From the NCBI GenBank assembly GCA_934512135.1, contig CAKSWT010000002.1, forward strand, positions 186,001 through 250,000: DNA of 64,000 nucleotides, in the 5' to 3' direction. The notes under the pieces are model-generated. The model did no database searches. It had not been told where the DNA came from and was given only the letters and a program-made list of their open reading frames with translations. Within the stretch, counting starts at the first letter, position 1. Each line of letters opens with the position of its first letter. Position numbers and translations under genes: made by a program. The stretch is from an uncultured Oscillospiraceae bacterium (lineage in GTDB: Bacteria > Bacillota > Clostridia > Oscillospirales > Oscillospiraceae). This document shows, one piece after another, positions 15,607-23,324 of this stretch.

Positions 15607-17592
15607 TCAGTCCAAGCCCACCGCAATATCATATCCCACACGAACCGCCTGGGTGACCTGCTGCGTCTTGGTACAGTCTCCAATGGGCAGGAACACATGC
15701 TTGGTTTTGCGGAGCTCCTCCACCAGCGCAGTTCTTGGACGAAGGCCCAGTGCGCTGATTACAGTATCTGCGGGGAACAGTGTCTCCTTGCCGTCGGGGG
15801 TCACCGCGATGACGCCGTCCTTTGTGATCTCCTTGCACTTGGTAGAGACCTGCAGCACAGGAGGAACCAATCCGGGAACGGTGTTCTTTCCCCCCGCCAT
15901 ATCCGTAAACAGTCCCATACGAACCTTCAAGGCACGGCGGTGGGCCGCAGTGGTCTCCATGGCAATCTCGGACGCCATCTCAATGACGGTGACCTGATGG
16001 CCCTCCTCTGCCAGATGCAGCGCAGTTTCACAGCCAACCAAGCCGCCGCCCATAATCACGACCTTCTGTCCGATGGTGACACCCTCCTCAAACAGGTCGG
16101 TACCCAGCACATAGTTGTCTCCGGGAATTCCAAACTGACTGGGAAGGATGGGATTGGCGCCCACTGCGCAAATCACCGTGTCAACGTCCAGACTGTCCAG
16201 GAACTCCGCCGTGACTTCGGTGTTCAGATGCACCGGGACCTCCAGCAGCTCCAGCTGATGGGCCTGCCACTGGGCGAAGCGGAACAAATCGTGCTTGAAG
16301 CTCTCATGCTCCGCGAACTTCAGCGCGCCGCCCAGAGCATCGGTTTTTTCGTAGAGCTCCACCTGGTGGCCTCGCTGCTTACAGGTGATGGCAGCCTGCA
16401 TGCCGCCGGGACCTCCGCCAATCACGGCGACCTTGTGCTTATGGGCCGCCGGCAGCCGATATTTGGCGTCAAACTCCTGGCCGATTACCGGGTTGACGGT
16501 GCAGAGAATATTCCGGGTCTTCATCATCTGCCCCTGGCAGGAATAGCAGCGCAGGCAGTGCCGGATCTCATCCACCCGGCCGTCCCGCACCTTGTTGGGC
16601 AGGTCGGGATCCGCAACCAGGGCCCGTCCCAGCGCAATCAGATCCGCTTGTCCCTTCTCCAAGATCTCCTCCATTTTTTCGGGATCCGTAAGCGCGCCCA
16701 CACAGGAAACCGGCTTCTTCACGGCTTTCTTCACCGCCTCGGCCAGGTACACATTGCAGCCCTGGGGAAGGAACATGCTGGGATGCATAATAATCCAGGT
16801 ATACAGATCCTCCATAACCCCGGCAGACACATTGAACATGTCCACATAGGGCTCCAGCATCTTACAGAGCTCTACGCCTTCCTCCAGGTCATACCCGCCC
16901 TTGGTCAGCTCCGAGCCGGAGATTCGGACCTCAATGAGGCACTTGGGGGCCGCCTGACGGACAGCCTGCAGCACTTCAATGACAAAGCGGCAGCGGTTTT
17001 CTCTGCTTCCGCCATATTCGTCCTGGCGGTGGTTGGACAGGGGAGACAGGAACTCCGCCAGAAGCCAGCCATGTCCGGCATGGATGGTAAGAATGTCAAA
17101 CCCGGCCATGGCGCAGTTTGCCGCAGATCGGCGATACCCGGCGATTACGTCATCCATGAGCTTGCGGTCCATGCCCCGGACGGTAAGGTTTCCGTTGTTG
17201 TCAAACATATCACAGGGACCAATGGGCAGTGTATGTCCGGGCAGGAACATGGGATTACAGCGCTTGCCGCCGTGGCCAAACTCAATGGAGGCGTATGCGC
17301 CATATTTATGTATGGTGCTGACCAGATCGTAAAGTGAAGGCACCGCATTGGGGTTATCCAGTACCACCTGGGAGGGATGGTCAATGCCGGTGGCGCCATG
17401 GGCCACACACTCGCCCACATTGACGATGGCTGCGCCGCCCTTTGCCCGCAGCTCATAATATGCGATATTCTCTCTGGAGAAGGTGTTGTTGGGACCGATC
17501 TCGGCCAGGGAAGTCGGCGCAGAGATCATACGGTTTTTTAATGTCAGATTCCCCAGCTTCATGGGGGAGAGCAAAAGGTCGAACTTGGACAT
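15607..17592 (-). CDS. Old Yellow Enzyme-type NADH:flavin oxidoreductase (FMN/4Fe-4S/FAD)
   Basis: This 661-residue enzyme has the layout of 2,4-dienoyl-CoA reductase and of BaiCD/BaiH bile-acid reductases. The N-terminal FMN TIM barrel (1-330) carries NRMISAPTSLAEIG, IHAGHGWLLAEFLSPLSN and DEYGGSRENRCRF. An Fe-S cluster site follows near residue 346 (C-x2-C-x2-C-x11-C; the family usually has x3 in the second gap). FAD/NAD domains come next (VAVIGGGPGGMQAA, VVIMGGGLVGCETALHLAEEG). Hydride passes from NAD(P)H through FAD and Fe-S to FMN and then to a conjugated double bond. ATG 17592 has AAAGGGG ahead. It is the first gene of the operon, under a LysR-type box. The substrate is unknown. Confidence 0.9.
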   Translation of the reverse strand: MSKFDLLLSPMKLGNLTLKNRMISAPTSLAEIGPNNTFSRENIAYYELRAKGGAAIVNVGECVAHGATGIDHPSQVVLDNPNAVPSLYDLVSTIHKYGAYASIEFGHGGKRCNPMFLPGHTLPIGPCDMFDNNGNLTVRGMDRKLMDDVIAGYRRSAANCAMAGFDILTIHAGHGWLLAEFLSPLSNHRQDEYGGSRENRCRFVIEVLQAVRQAAPKCLIEVRISGSELTKGGYDLEEGVELCKMLEPYVDMFNVSAGVMEDLYTWIIMHPSMFLPQGCNVYLAEAVKKAVKKPVSCVGALTDPEKMEEILEKGQADLIALGRALVADPDLPNKVRDGRVDEIRHCLRCYSCQGQMMKTRNILCTVNPVIGQEFDAKYRLPAAHKHKVAVIGGGPGGMQAAITCKQRGHQVELYEKTDALGGALKFAEHESFKHDLFRFAQWQAHQLELLEVPVHLNTEVTAEFLDSLDVDTVICAVGANPILPSQFGIPGDNYVLGTDLFEEGVTIGQKVVIMGGGLVGCETALHLAEEGHQVTVIEMASEIAMETTAAHRRALKVRMGLFTDMAGGKNTVPGLVPPVLQVSTKCKEITKDGVIAVTPDGKETLFPADTVISALGLRPRTALVEELRKTKHVFLPIGDCTKTQQVTQAVRVGYDIAVGLD

Positions 17593-17622
17593 GGTCTTGC
17601 CCCTTTCATGATGTTTTATCTT

Positions 17623-17651
17623 ATTCTATCGTAGAACCCTTTGAATTGGAA
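17623..17651 (-). promoter_or_regulatory. Promoter of the OYE/flavoprotein operon
   Basis: On the minus strand TTCCAA is followed after 17 bases by TAGAAT. The -35 is poor, as in activator-dependent promoters. The LysR-type box is upstream at 17672-17686. Confidence 0.55.
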
Positions 17652-17671
17652 ATAGAAATAAAACATAGTTG

Positions 17672-17686
17672 ATAACTTGTGGTTAT
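17672..17686. promoter_or_regulatory. LysR-type operator upstream of the OYE operon
   Basis: ATAAC-TTGTG-GTTAT, with the same half-sites and gap as the boxes at 11026 and 18778. Its centre is about 63 bases before the predicted transcription start of the OYE gene, the same distance as in the SnoaL operon. Confidence 0.75.
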
Positions 17687-17700
17687 ATGTTTGGGACATC

Positions 17701-18714
17701 TTAAAAATCAGATCGGATAGAGGGATCTACAGCGCCAATATTATCCTCACGGTTGAGTCCGATGCTGATTCGAGGACCAAAATCCGCCGCCGGGAAATAG
17801 TCCTCCAAAAACTTCTGAAGGGTTACCCCGTACTGCTGGAAATATTCTATGGCAAAGCTGTACAGCCGTTTGGGGGCCTCCATCAGGGTCCGGTCCTTCC
17901 GGCTGACAATGGAGATAAACCGAAATACCTCAATATCCGCAAAGCGCAAGGCAACCACCGGGTTGTTGTCGATGTATTTCTCGTAAAACACATTGGCCGG
18001 GACAAAGCTGACCCCTTGCCCGGACTCCAATGCCTCGTCAATAATGCGGGGTTCGTTGCTGCACAGGGTGATATTCGGCGTAAACCCCACGATTTTGCAG
18101 TTGTCCAGCACGGCCCGGCGGTCAAAGCTGGCGTCGTTCACCAAAAACTTCTCATCCCGGCAGTCCTGAAGCCGGACGAAATGCTCCTTGGCCAGGGGGT
18201 GGTTTCGCCCAACGGCCAATAGAATTTCCTCATCCATCAGCTTGATTTGGTTGATCTCCGGGTTGTGGAAGGGGATGGGCGTCAGGGCAAAGTCCAGCTT
18301 CCCATTGAGCAGCTTCTCTTGAAGAACCTCCGGGCTGTAGAGAAACTGGCTGATTTGCAGAGATGACTGCTGGTTCGCCTTGAGATAGCTTAGCAGCAGG
18401 GAGTTCATCAGCTCGGCAACCGGGCAGCCAATGGTCACCGAGGTACTGGTGGAGTTTTTATAGTCGTTGATCAGCCGCTGTCCCTCGGAAATGCAGTCAA
18501 ATGCCTTTGCCACCTGCCGGTAAAAATCCGCGCCGATGGGAGACAGGCTGATACGTCCTTTTTTTCGCTCAAACAGCGTCACGCCAAGGCTCCGCTCCAG
18601 CTTGGCAATGGTCTTGCTCAGCGCCGGCTGAGATACATGCAGCGACTCCGCCGCCCGGGACATATTTTCTTTTTCGGCAATTACTTTAAAATAGTAAAGA
18701 TATGTAAGCTCCAT
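17701..18714 (-). CDS. LysR-family regulator, probable controller of the SnoaL/OYE regulon
   Basis: This 337-residue LysR transcription factor starts MELTYLYYFKVIAEKEN (18714), with GGGAGG eight bases ahead; the frame extends to 18729 but without a site. The winged helix-turn-helix is at residues 1-60 (NMSRAAESLHVSQPALSKTI). The effector-binding domain follows (about 90-300; VTIGCPVAELMNSLLLSYLK opens it). The gene lies just upstream of the OYE operon on the same strand, with the box at 17672 between them, and carries the same box ahead of itself. It is therefore the best candidate to bind ATAAC-N5-GTTAT. The inducer is unknown. Confidence 0.92.
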   Translation of the reverse strand: MELTYLYYFKVIAEKENMSRAAESLHVSQPALSKTIAKLERSLGVTLFERKKGRISLSPIGADFYRQVAKAFDCISEGQRLINDYKNSTSTSVTIGCPVAELMNSLLLSYLKANQQSSLQISQFLYSPEVLQEKLLNGKLDFALTPIPFHNPEINQIKLMDEEILLAVGRNHPLAKEHFVRLQDCRDEKFLVNDASFDRRAVLDNCKIVGFTPNITLCSNEPRIIDEALESGQGVSFVPANVFYEKYIDNNPVVALRFADIEVFRFISIVSRKDRTLMEAPKRLYSFAIEYFQQYGVTLQKFLEDYFPAADFGPRISIGLNREDNIGAVDPSIRSDF

Positions 18715-18737
18715 CACGTCGCCTCCCATGGGATTTG

Positions 18738-18748
18738 ATTATATTATA
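18738..18748 (-). promoter_or_regulatory. Tandem -10 elements of the LysR gene
   Basis: Two overlapping TATAAT hexamers (minus strand, 18743-18748 and 18738-18743) lie about 25-30 bases before the LysR start. No good -35 is visible. The box at 18778 is centred about 50 bases upstream of the implied start. Confidence 0.5.
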
Positions 18749-18777
18749 TCGTAACATCCCACGAAAAGCAACAAATT

Positions 18778-18792
18778 ATAACTATTGGTTAT
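18778..18792. promoter_or_regulatory. LysR-type operator upstream of the LysR gene (autoregulation)
   Basis: ATAAC-TATTG-GTTAT. It is the third copy of the box in this region, placed where a LysR protein commonly controls its own gene. Confidence 0.7.
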
Positions 18793-18817
18793 AGAATAAT
18801 ACACAAAAATCATAGGC

Positions 18818-19198
18818 TTAAAGAACATTAAAATAGTAGGGGATCTCCATCCGCGACAAATGGGAGATTGTCGCCATCAGCTCCAGGTTCCGACGGTTGA
18901 ACTCCTCCAGATCCCGCTGTCGGCAGCTTTCCAGCAGGGACGGAAACAGGATACCAACGTCGTCCGACTCCGTGTGCCGGAGCGCCATTCCCAGAAAGCC
19001 CTCGTGGCGGTTCCAGATATTCCAGGAGCCGGCGACCTGTTCCATTCCCTTGGAAAACTCCCCCACAGTACAGTATCGTTCGGCCTGCTCCAAAAGGGCC
19101 GTGGTATCCCGGCAGATTTGATCCACATGCCAAGTGCTCCACCAGCAGAACCCCACGATTACGGCAAGCAGACAAATGGCTGTCCAAGGTTTTCTCAT
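18818..19198 (-). CDS. DUF4363 family membrane-anchored protein
   Basis: The 126-residue protein has one N-terminal membrane helix (about residues 5-22, AICLLAVIVGFCWW) and a soluble helical domain with RHTESDDVGILFPSLLESC. The pattern fits DUF4363, a family often encoded with DUF421 proteins. Its start overlaps the end of the DUF421 gene by four bases (ATGA), so the two are translationally coupled. The function of the family is not established; a location outside the membrane is likely. Confidence 0.8.
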   Translation of the reverse strand: MRKPWTAICLLAVIVGFCWWSTWHVDQICRDTTALLEQAERYCTVGEFSKGMEQVAGSWNIWNRHEGFLGMALRHTESDDVGILFPSLLESCRQRDLEEFNRRNLELMATISHLSRMEIPYYFNVL

Positions 19199-19878
19199 AC
19201 AGGCTTCTCCTTTTTGACCAAATGGACGGTCCCGGTTTTTGTGGCGGTGAGCAGAAAGATTTCACTGGCAGACAGCTGTTGACCGGACAGCTGCCGCTGT
19301 AGCCACTGGTCATCCACTCCCAGGACGCGAAGGTTATCTCTCAGCACTTTGCCGTCCGAGATCACCGTAACAGGAAACGCCTGCGTCTGAGGCTTCTTCC
19401 CGGCATCCTGGGCCGTCAGCGGCGCATATTGAGGGTAAAGAAACGTGGTGAGCTGTCCGCTGGTTTCCAGTACCGCAAATTGAACCCGAGAAATATCCAG
19501 GATGTCCTTTTGCCGGAGACATTGGCTGAGCTCGTCCATGGTAAGCCGTGTTTTTGCCATGGCCTTCTGGTCGATGACGCCGTCCCGAATCACAAGAATC
19601 GGCTTGCCGCACAGCATTCCCCGGAACCCTACGGAATGGAGCGACCACTCCGAGATCAAAAGCTCCAGCGCCAGCAGAGTCAGAATGGGAATCACACCGG
19701 AGAGCAGGGGAATCCCAATGTCCTGCATGGGCACCGCTGCCAGATCTGAAATCAAAATGGCTACCACCAGCTCGGAGGGCTCCAGTTCGCCGATTTGCCG
19801 TTTTCCCATGACCCGAACCGTTACTACAATCACAAGATATAGCACAATGGTTCGCAAGAATGAAATAAACATTACCAT
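19195..19878 (-). CDS. DUF421 (YetF/YdfR-type) membrane protein
   Basis: This 227-residue protein has three N-terminal membrane helices (about residues 3-22, 35-50 and 58-80), including VMGKRQIGELEPSELVVAIL, the hallmark of DUF421. A soluble domain follows with GKPILVIRDGVIDQKAM and LRQKDILDISRVQFAVLE. Bacillus YetF and YdfR belong here and are linked to spores and cell envelope, but the biochemical role is unknown. Start ATG 19878 has only a weak TTTTGGTG ahead; the internal ATG at 19872 is possible. It is divergent from the alaS T-box leader. Confidence 0.88.
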   Translation of the reverse strand: MVMFISFLRTIVLYLVIVVTVRVMGKRQIGELEPSELVVAILISDLAAVPMQDIGIPLLSGVIPILTLLALELLISEWSLHSVGFRGMLCGKPILVIRDGVIDQKAMAKTRLTMDELSQCLRQKDILDISRVQFAVLETSGQLTTFLYPQYAPLTAQDAGKKPQTQAFPVTVISDGKVLRDNLRVLGVDDQWLQRQLSGQQLSASEIFLLTATKTGTVHLVKKEKPV

Positions 19879-19937
19879 ATCACCAAAATCAGTATGGCCT
19901 CTTTTTTGTTGGATATACAAAAAATCTCCCCAAACTA

Positions 19938-19965
19938 TTGACAAAGCCCCCGTTCGTGGTACAAT
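19938..19965 (+). promoter_or_regulatory. Promoter of the alaS leader
   Basis: TTGACA, 16 bases, TACAAT. Near-consensus vegetative promoter directly ahead of the T-box leader. Confidence 0.75.
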
Positions 19966-19974
19966 AAAAGCAAA

Positions 19975-20193
19975 TATTGCAACTGCGTTGAAGAAAAGAA
20001 GAATACGCGAGCGCTTCAGCGACCGGGGAGGGGTGAGAGCCCCGGGCGATTTCAGTATTCGGGCCGTTTCTGAGCTGACCGGGAGGACCGGTACGTCTGC
20101 CGCGTTAAGGCGTCTGAGATGTCCTGTGGGACAAATCAGGGTGGTACCGCGTGAGGTTTTCTCCCGCCCCTGTTTTTCAGGGGCGGTTTTTTT
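19975..20193 (+). promoter_or_regulatory. T-box riboswitch (tRNA-Ala) controlling alaS
   Basis: The leader holds the T-box sequence AGGGTGGTACCGCG at 20138-20151, which pairs with the uncharged tRNA acceptor end. A terminator (CCGCCCCTG / CAGGGGCGG, then seven T) ends at 20193. In Stem I, the distal arm GACCGGGGAGGGGTGAGAGC is followed on the 3' side by GCC at 20063-20065, placed like a specifier codon and followed by a purine. GCC is an alanine codon, in agreement with the gene below. This accounts for most of the 350 bases between the DUF421 gene and alaS. Confidence 0.9.
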
Positions 20194-20226
20194 GACGCCG
20201 TCGCAAGAACATTTGGAGGATTTCCT

Positions 20227-22887
20227 ATGAAGAACTTTGGCGTAAACGAGCTTCGTGAGATGTTTCTGTCTTTCTTTGAGACTAAGGGGCATCTCCGCCT
20301 GCCCAGCTTTTCCCTGATTCCGCAGAATGACGCGTCTCTGCTGCTCATCAACTCCGGCATGGCGCCGATGAAGCCCTATTTTACCGGAGAAAAAGAGCCG
20401 CCCCGTCACCGGGTCACCACCTGTCAGAAGTGCATCCGGACCGGCGACATTGAAAACATTGGTCACACCGCCCGCCACGGCACCTATTTTGAGATGCTGG
20501 GCAACTTCTCCTTCGGCGACTACTTTAAGAACGAGGCCATTCATTGGGCCTGGGAGTTTCTGACCTCTCCCCAGTGGGTGGGCCTGGATCCCAACCGCCT
20601 GTACCCCTCTGTGTTCGCCGGAAACGAGACCACCCCTGCCGACGATGAGGCCTATCGCATCTGGAACGTGGAAATTGGGGTTCCCAAGGATCATATTTTC
20701 AAGTTTGGCAAGGAAGATAACTTTTGGGAGCACGGCTCCGGTCCCTGCGGCCCCTGCTCTGAGATCTACTACGACCGGGGAGAAAAGTTCGGCTGCGGTA
20801 AGCCCGGCTGCACCGTCGGCTGCGACTGCGACCGATACATGGAGGTCTGGAACGTGGTGTTCTCCCAGTTCAACAACGACGGCGAGGGCCACTATACCGA
20901 GCTGGCCCAGAAGAACATCGACACCGGCATGGGTCTGGAGCGTCTGGCTGTTGTTTGCCAGGACGTGGACAGTCTCTTCGACGTGGATACTGTGATGAAC
21001 ATCACCAACAAGGTCACCGAGATCACCGGGGCCAGCTACGGCCAGAGCAAGGAGAAGGACGTTTCCCTTCGGGTAATCACCGACCATATTCGCTCCGCCA
21101 CCTTTATGATCTGCGACGGTGTGCTGCCCTCCAATGAGGGCCGGGGCTATGTGCTCCGCCGTCTGCTCCGCCGGGCAGCCCGCCACGGTAAGCTGCTTGG
21201 GGTCAACGAGCCCTTCCTGTACAAGGTCTGCGACACGGTAGTCCATGAGAATCAGGGCCACTATCCTGAGCTTCAGGAGCGTCAGGCTTATATCACCAAG
21301 GTCATTCGGGTGGAGGAAGAAAACTTCGACAAAACCATCGACGCAGGTCTGCGCATTTACAACGGCATGATTGAGGAGCACAAATCCAAGGGCGAGACCG
21401 TGTTCTCCGGCGCCGACGCCTTTAAGCTCTATGACACCTACGGCTTCCCCATTGATCTGACCATTGAAATGGCCCAGGATGAGGGGATGACCGTGGACCA
21501 GGACGGATTCCACGGGCTGATGGAGGAGCAGCGGGTTCGTGCCCGTAAGGCCCGAGAGGCACTGGGCGATCTGGCCTGGGCCGGCATTGATCTGGGCCTG
21601 GATGGCACCCCCACCGCCTTTACCGGCTATACCTCCCTGACCGGCACCGGGAAAATTCTGGCCATTGTCTCCGACGGGGAGCTTTGCTCCTCCATCCGGG
21701 AAGGGGAGGAGGGAATCCTGGTGCTGGATCAAACCCCCTTCTATGCGGAAATGGGCGGCCAGTCTCCGGATCAGGGCACCATCACCCTGGACGGCAGCGT
21801 CTTTGAAGTCACCAACGTTCAAAAGGACAAGGCGGAGAAATATCTCCACTACGGCAAAATGACCGCCGGAAAGCTGGAGGTAGAGGAGACCGTTACTGCG
21901 GCGGTTGACGCGGAATGCCGCCAGGCGATTTCCCGGGCACACTCCGCTACCCATCTGCTCCAGGCTGCGCTGCAGCACGTGCTGGGGGATCATGTCCATC
22001 AGGCGGGTTCGCTCAACGCCCCGGATCGCCTGCGCTTTGACTTCACCCATTTCTCCGCCATCACGGAGGAGGAGCTTCGTCAGATCACCGTGTTTGTAAA
22101 CGACGCGATTCTGGCAGGTATCCCCATTACCACAAAGGTCATGGGGATTGAGGAGGCAAAGCAGGAGGGGGCCATGGCCCTGTTCGGCGAGAAATACGGT
22201 GACCAGGTCCGTGTGGTATCCATGGGGGATGTCTCTAAGGAGCTGTGCGGCGGCACCCATCTGGACAACACCGCAAAAATCGGCTCCTTCTGCATCATCA
22301 GCGAGGGCTCTGTGGCCTCCGGCGTCCGCCGTGTTGAGGCGTTGGTAGGAAAGCAGAACCTGATGCTGGCCGAGGAGAACACCAAGCTGCTGCGCCGCGC
22401 CGCAACCTCCATGAAAACCACCCCCGGGGAGCTGCTGCCCCACCTGGAGCAGGTCATCAAGGAAGGCAAGGAGCTGCGCCACCAGCTGGACCAGCTCCAG
22501 AGCAAGCTGCTGGCCAGTGATGCCGAGCGCTTCCTGTATGCCGCAAAGAAAGTAGAAGGCCTGAACGTCATCACCACCACCCTTTCCTCCATGAGCGCCG
22601 GTTCTCTGCGGAAAATTGGCGATATGCTCCGGGATAAGGACGAATCCGTGGTTGCGGTGCTGTCCTCCGTGTCCGATGATAAGATCACGTTTAATGCGGT
22701 CTGCGGCAAGAAGGCTGTGGCCGCCGGCATCAAGGCCGGGGATTTGATTCGTACGGTCACCGCCATTACGGGAGGCTCCGGCGGCGGCAAGCCTGATTCC
22801 GCCATGGGCGGCGGCAAGGATCCGCTGATGCTGGACAATGCTCTGGCTGTGGTGGACAATTATGTGTCTGAGCATGTGAAAAAGTAA
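20227..22887 (+). CDS. alaS: Alanyl-tRNA synthetase
   Basis: AlaRS charges tRNA-Ala and edits mis-charged Ser and Gly. The 886-residue length is normal. The class II catalytic domain (1-450) shows SGMAPMKPYF, CQKCIRTGDIENIGHTARHG and FEMLGNFSFGDYFK. The editing domain has zinc ligands in HSATHLLQAALQ and CGGTHLDNTAKIGSF. The C-terminal helical and DHHA1 domain ends in GGSGGGKPDSAMGGG. ATG 20227 has GGAGG ahead. Expression is controlled by the T-box leader. hinT follows after 10 bases and is probably in the same transcript. Confidence 0.98.
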   Translation: MKNFGVNELREMFLSFFETKGHLRLPSFSLIPQNDASLLLINSGMAPMKPYFTGEKEPPRHRVTTCQKCIRTGDIENIGHTARHGTYFEMLGNFSFGDYFKNEAIHWAWEFLTSPQWVGLDPNRLYPSVFAGNETTPADDEAYRIWNVEIGVPKDHIFKFGKEDNFWEHGSGPCGPCSEIYYDRGEKFGCGKPGCTVGCDCDRYMEVWNVVFSQFNNDGEGHYTELAQKNIDTGMGLERLAVVCQDVDSLFDVDTVMNITNKVTEITGASYGQSKEKDVSLRVITDHIRSATFMICDGVLPSNEGRGYVLRRLLRRAARHGKLLGVNEPFLYKVCDTVVHENQGHYPELQERQAYITKVIRVEEENFDKTIDAGLRIYNGMIEEHKSKGETVFSGADAFKLYDTYGFPIDLTIEMAQDEGMTVDQDGFHGLMEEQRVRARKAREALGDLAWAGIDLGLDGTPTAFTGYTSLTGTGKILAIVSDGELCSSIREGEEGILVLDQTPFYAEMGGQSPDQGTITLDGSVFEVTNVQKDKAEKYLHYGKMTAGKLEVEETVTAAVDAECRQAISRAHSATHLLQAALQHVLGDHVHQAGSLNAPDRLRFDFTHFSAITEEELRQITVFVNDAILAGIPITTKVMGIEEAKQEGAMALFGEKYGDQVRVVSMGDVSKELCGGTHLDNTAKIGSFCIISEGSVASGVRRVEALVGKQNLMLAEENTKLLRRAATSMKTTPGELLPHLEQVIKEGKELRHQLDQLQSKLLASDAERFLYAAKKVEGLNVITTTLSSMSAGSLRKIGDMLRDKDESVVAVLSSVSDDKITFNAVCGKKAVAAGIKAGDLIRTVTAITGGSGGGKPDSAMGGGKDPLMLDNALAVVDNYVSEHVKK

Positions 22888-22897
22888 GGAGGAGCTT

Positions 22898-23236
22898 ATG
22901 AACGATTGTATTTTCTGCAAGATCATAGCCGGTGAAATCCCCACCTCCAAGGTCTATGAGGACGACCTCTGCCTTGCCTTCCGGGATATTGAGCCTCTTG
23001 CGCCCATGCATTTTCTTGTGGTTCCCAAGCAGCATGTGGCCTCTGCCGCAGAGATTGGCGAAGACATGGCCCCTGTTGTCGGCCATATCTACCAGGTCAT
23101 CGCAAAGCTCGCCAAGGAAATGGGCTTTGGGGAGGGCTTCCGGGTCGTCACCAACTGCGGCGCCGACGCCGGACAGACGGTCCATCACCTGCATTTCCAC
23201 GTCCTGGCAGGGAAGAAGCTGGGCAGCTTTAACTAA
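22898..23236 (+). CDS. hinT: HIT-family nucleotide-binding hydrolase (HinT-like)
   Basis: The 112-residue protein hydrolyses purine nucleoside phosphoramidates, including aminoacyl-adenylates that leak from tRNA synthetases, which fits its place directly after alaS. The HIT motif is TVHHLHFHVLAGKKL (H-x-H-x-H-x-x form, with the middle His nucleophilic). The N terminus CIFCKIIAGEIPTSKVYED is typical. ATG 22898 follows AAGGAGG. A terminator follows. Confidence 0.94.
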   Translation: MNDCIFCKIIAGEIPTSKVYEDDLCLAFRDIEPLAPMHFLVVPKQHVASAAEIGEDMAPVVGHIYQVIAKLAKEMGFGEGFRVVTNCGADAGQTVHHLHFHVLAGKKLGSFN

Positions 23237-23243
23237 GCCCAAA

Positions 23244-23271
23244 CAGGAGGCGCAAAAGCGCCTCCTGTTTT
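23244..23271 (+). terminator. Intrinsic terminator after hinT
   Basis: Perfect 10-bp stem CAGGAGGCGC / GCGCCTCCTG with loop AAAA, followed by TTTTCTCCTC. Confidence 0.9.
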
Positions 23272-23275
23272 CTCC

Positions 23276-23304
23276 TCGACAACTTCCTTCCGGGATGGTA
23301 CAAT
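23276..23304 (+). promoter_or_regulatory. Promoter of comEC-holA-rnmV
   Basis: TCGACA, 17 bases, TACAAT, ending 20 bases before the comEC start codon. Confidence 0.65.
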
Positions 23305-23324
23305 AGAGGGAAGGAGGGATTGCC

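Noticed and set aside
15697..17337. A 546-codon plus-strand frame
   Set aside because: It lies opposite the OYE-type reductase, whose motifs are clear; low-complexity His/Leu/Gln composition marks it as antisense.
11141..17592. Reading the SnoaL/OYE locus as a bile-acid bai operon
   Set aside because: baiB, baiA, baiF and baiG counterparts are missing and the operon order differs; only fold classes are shared.
19195..22950. A 1,251-codon open frame on the minus strand covering alaS
   Set aside because: Only its last part (19195-19878) is a real gene, DUF421. The rest is antisense to alaS and its T-box.
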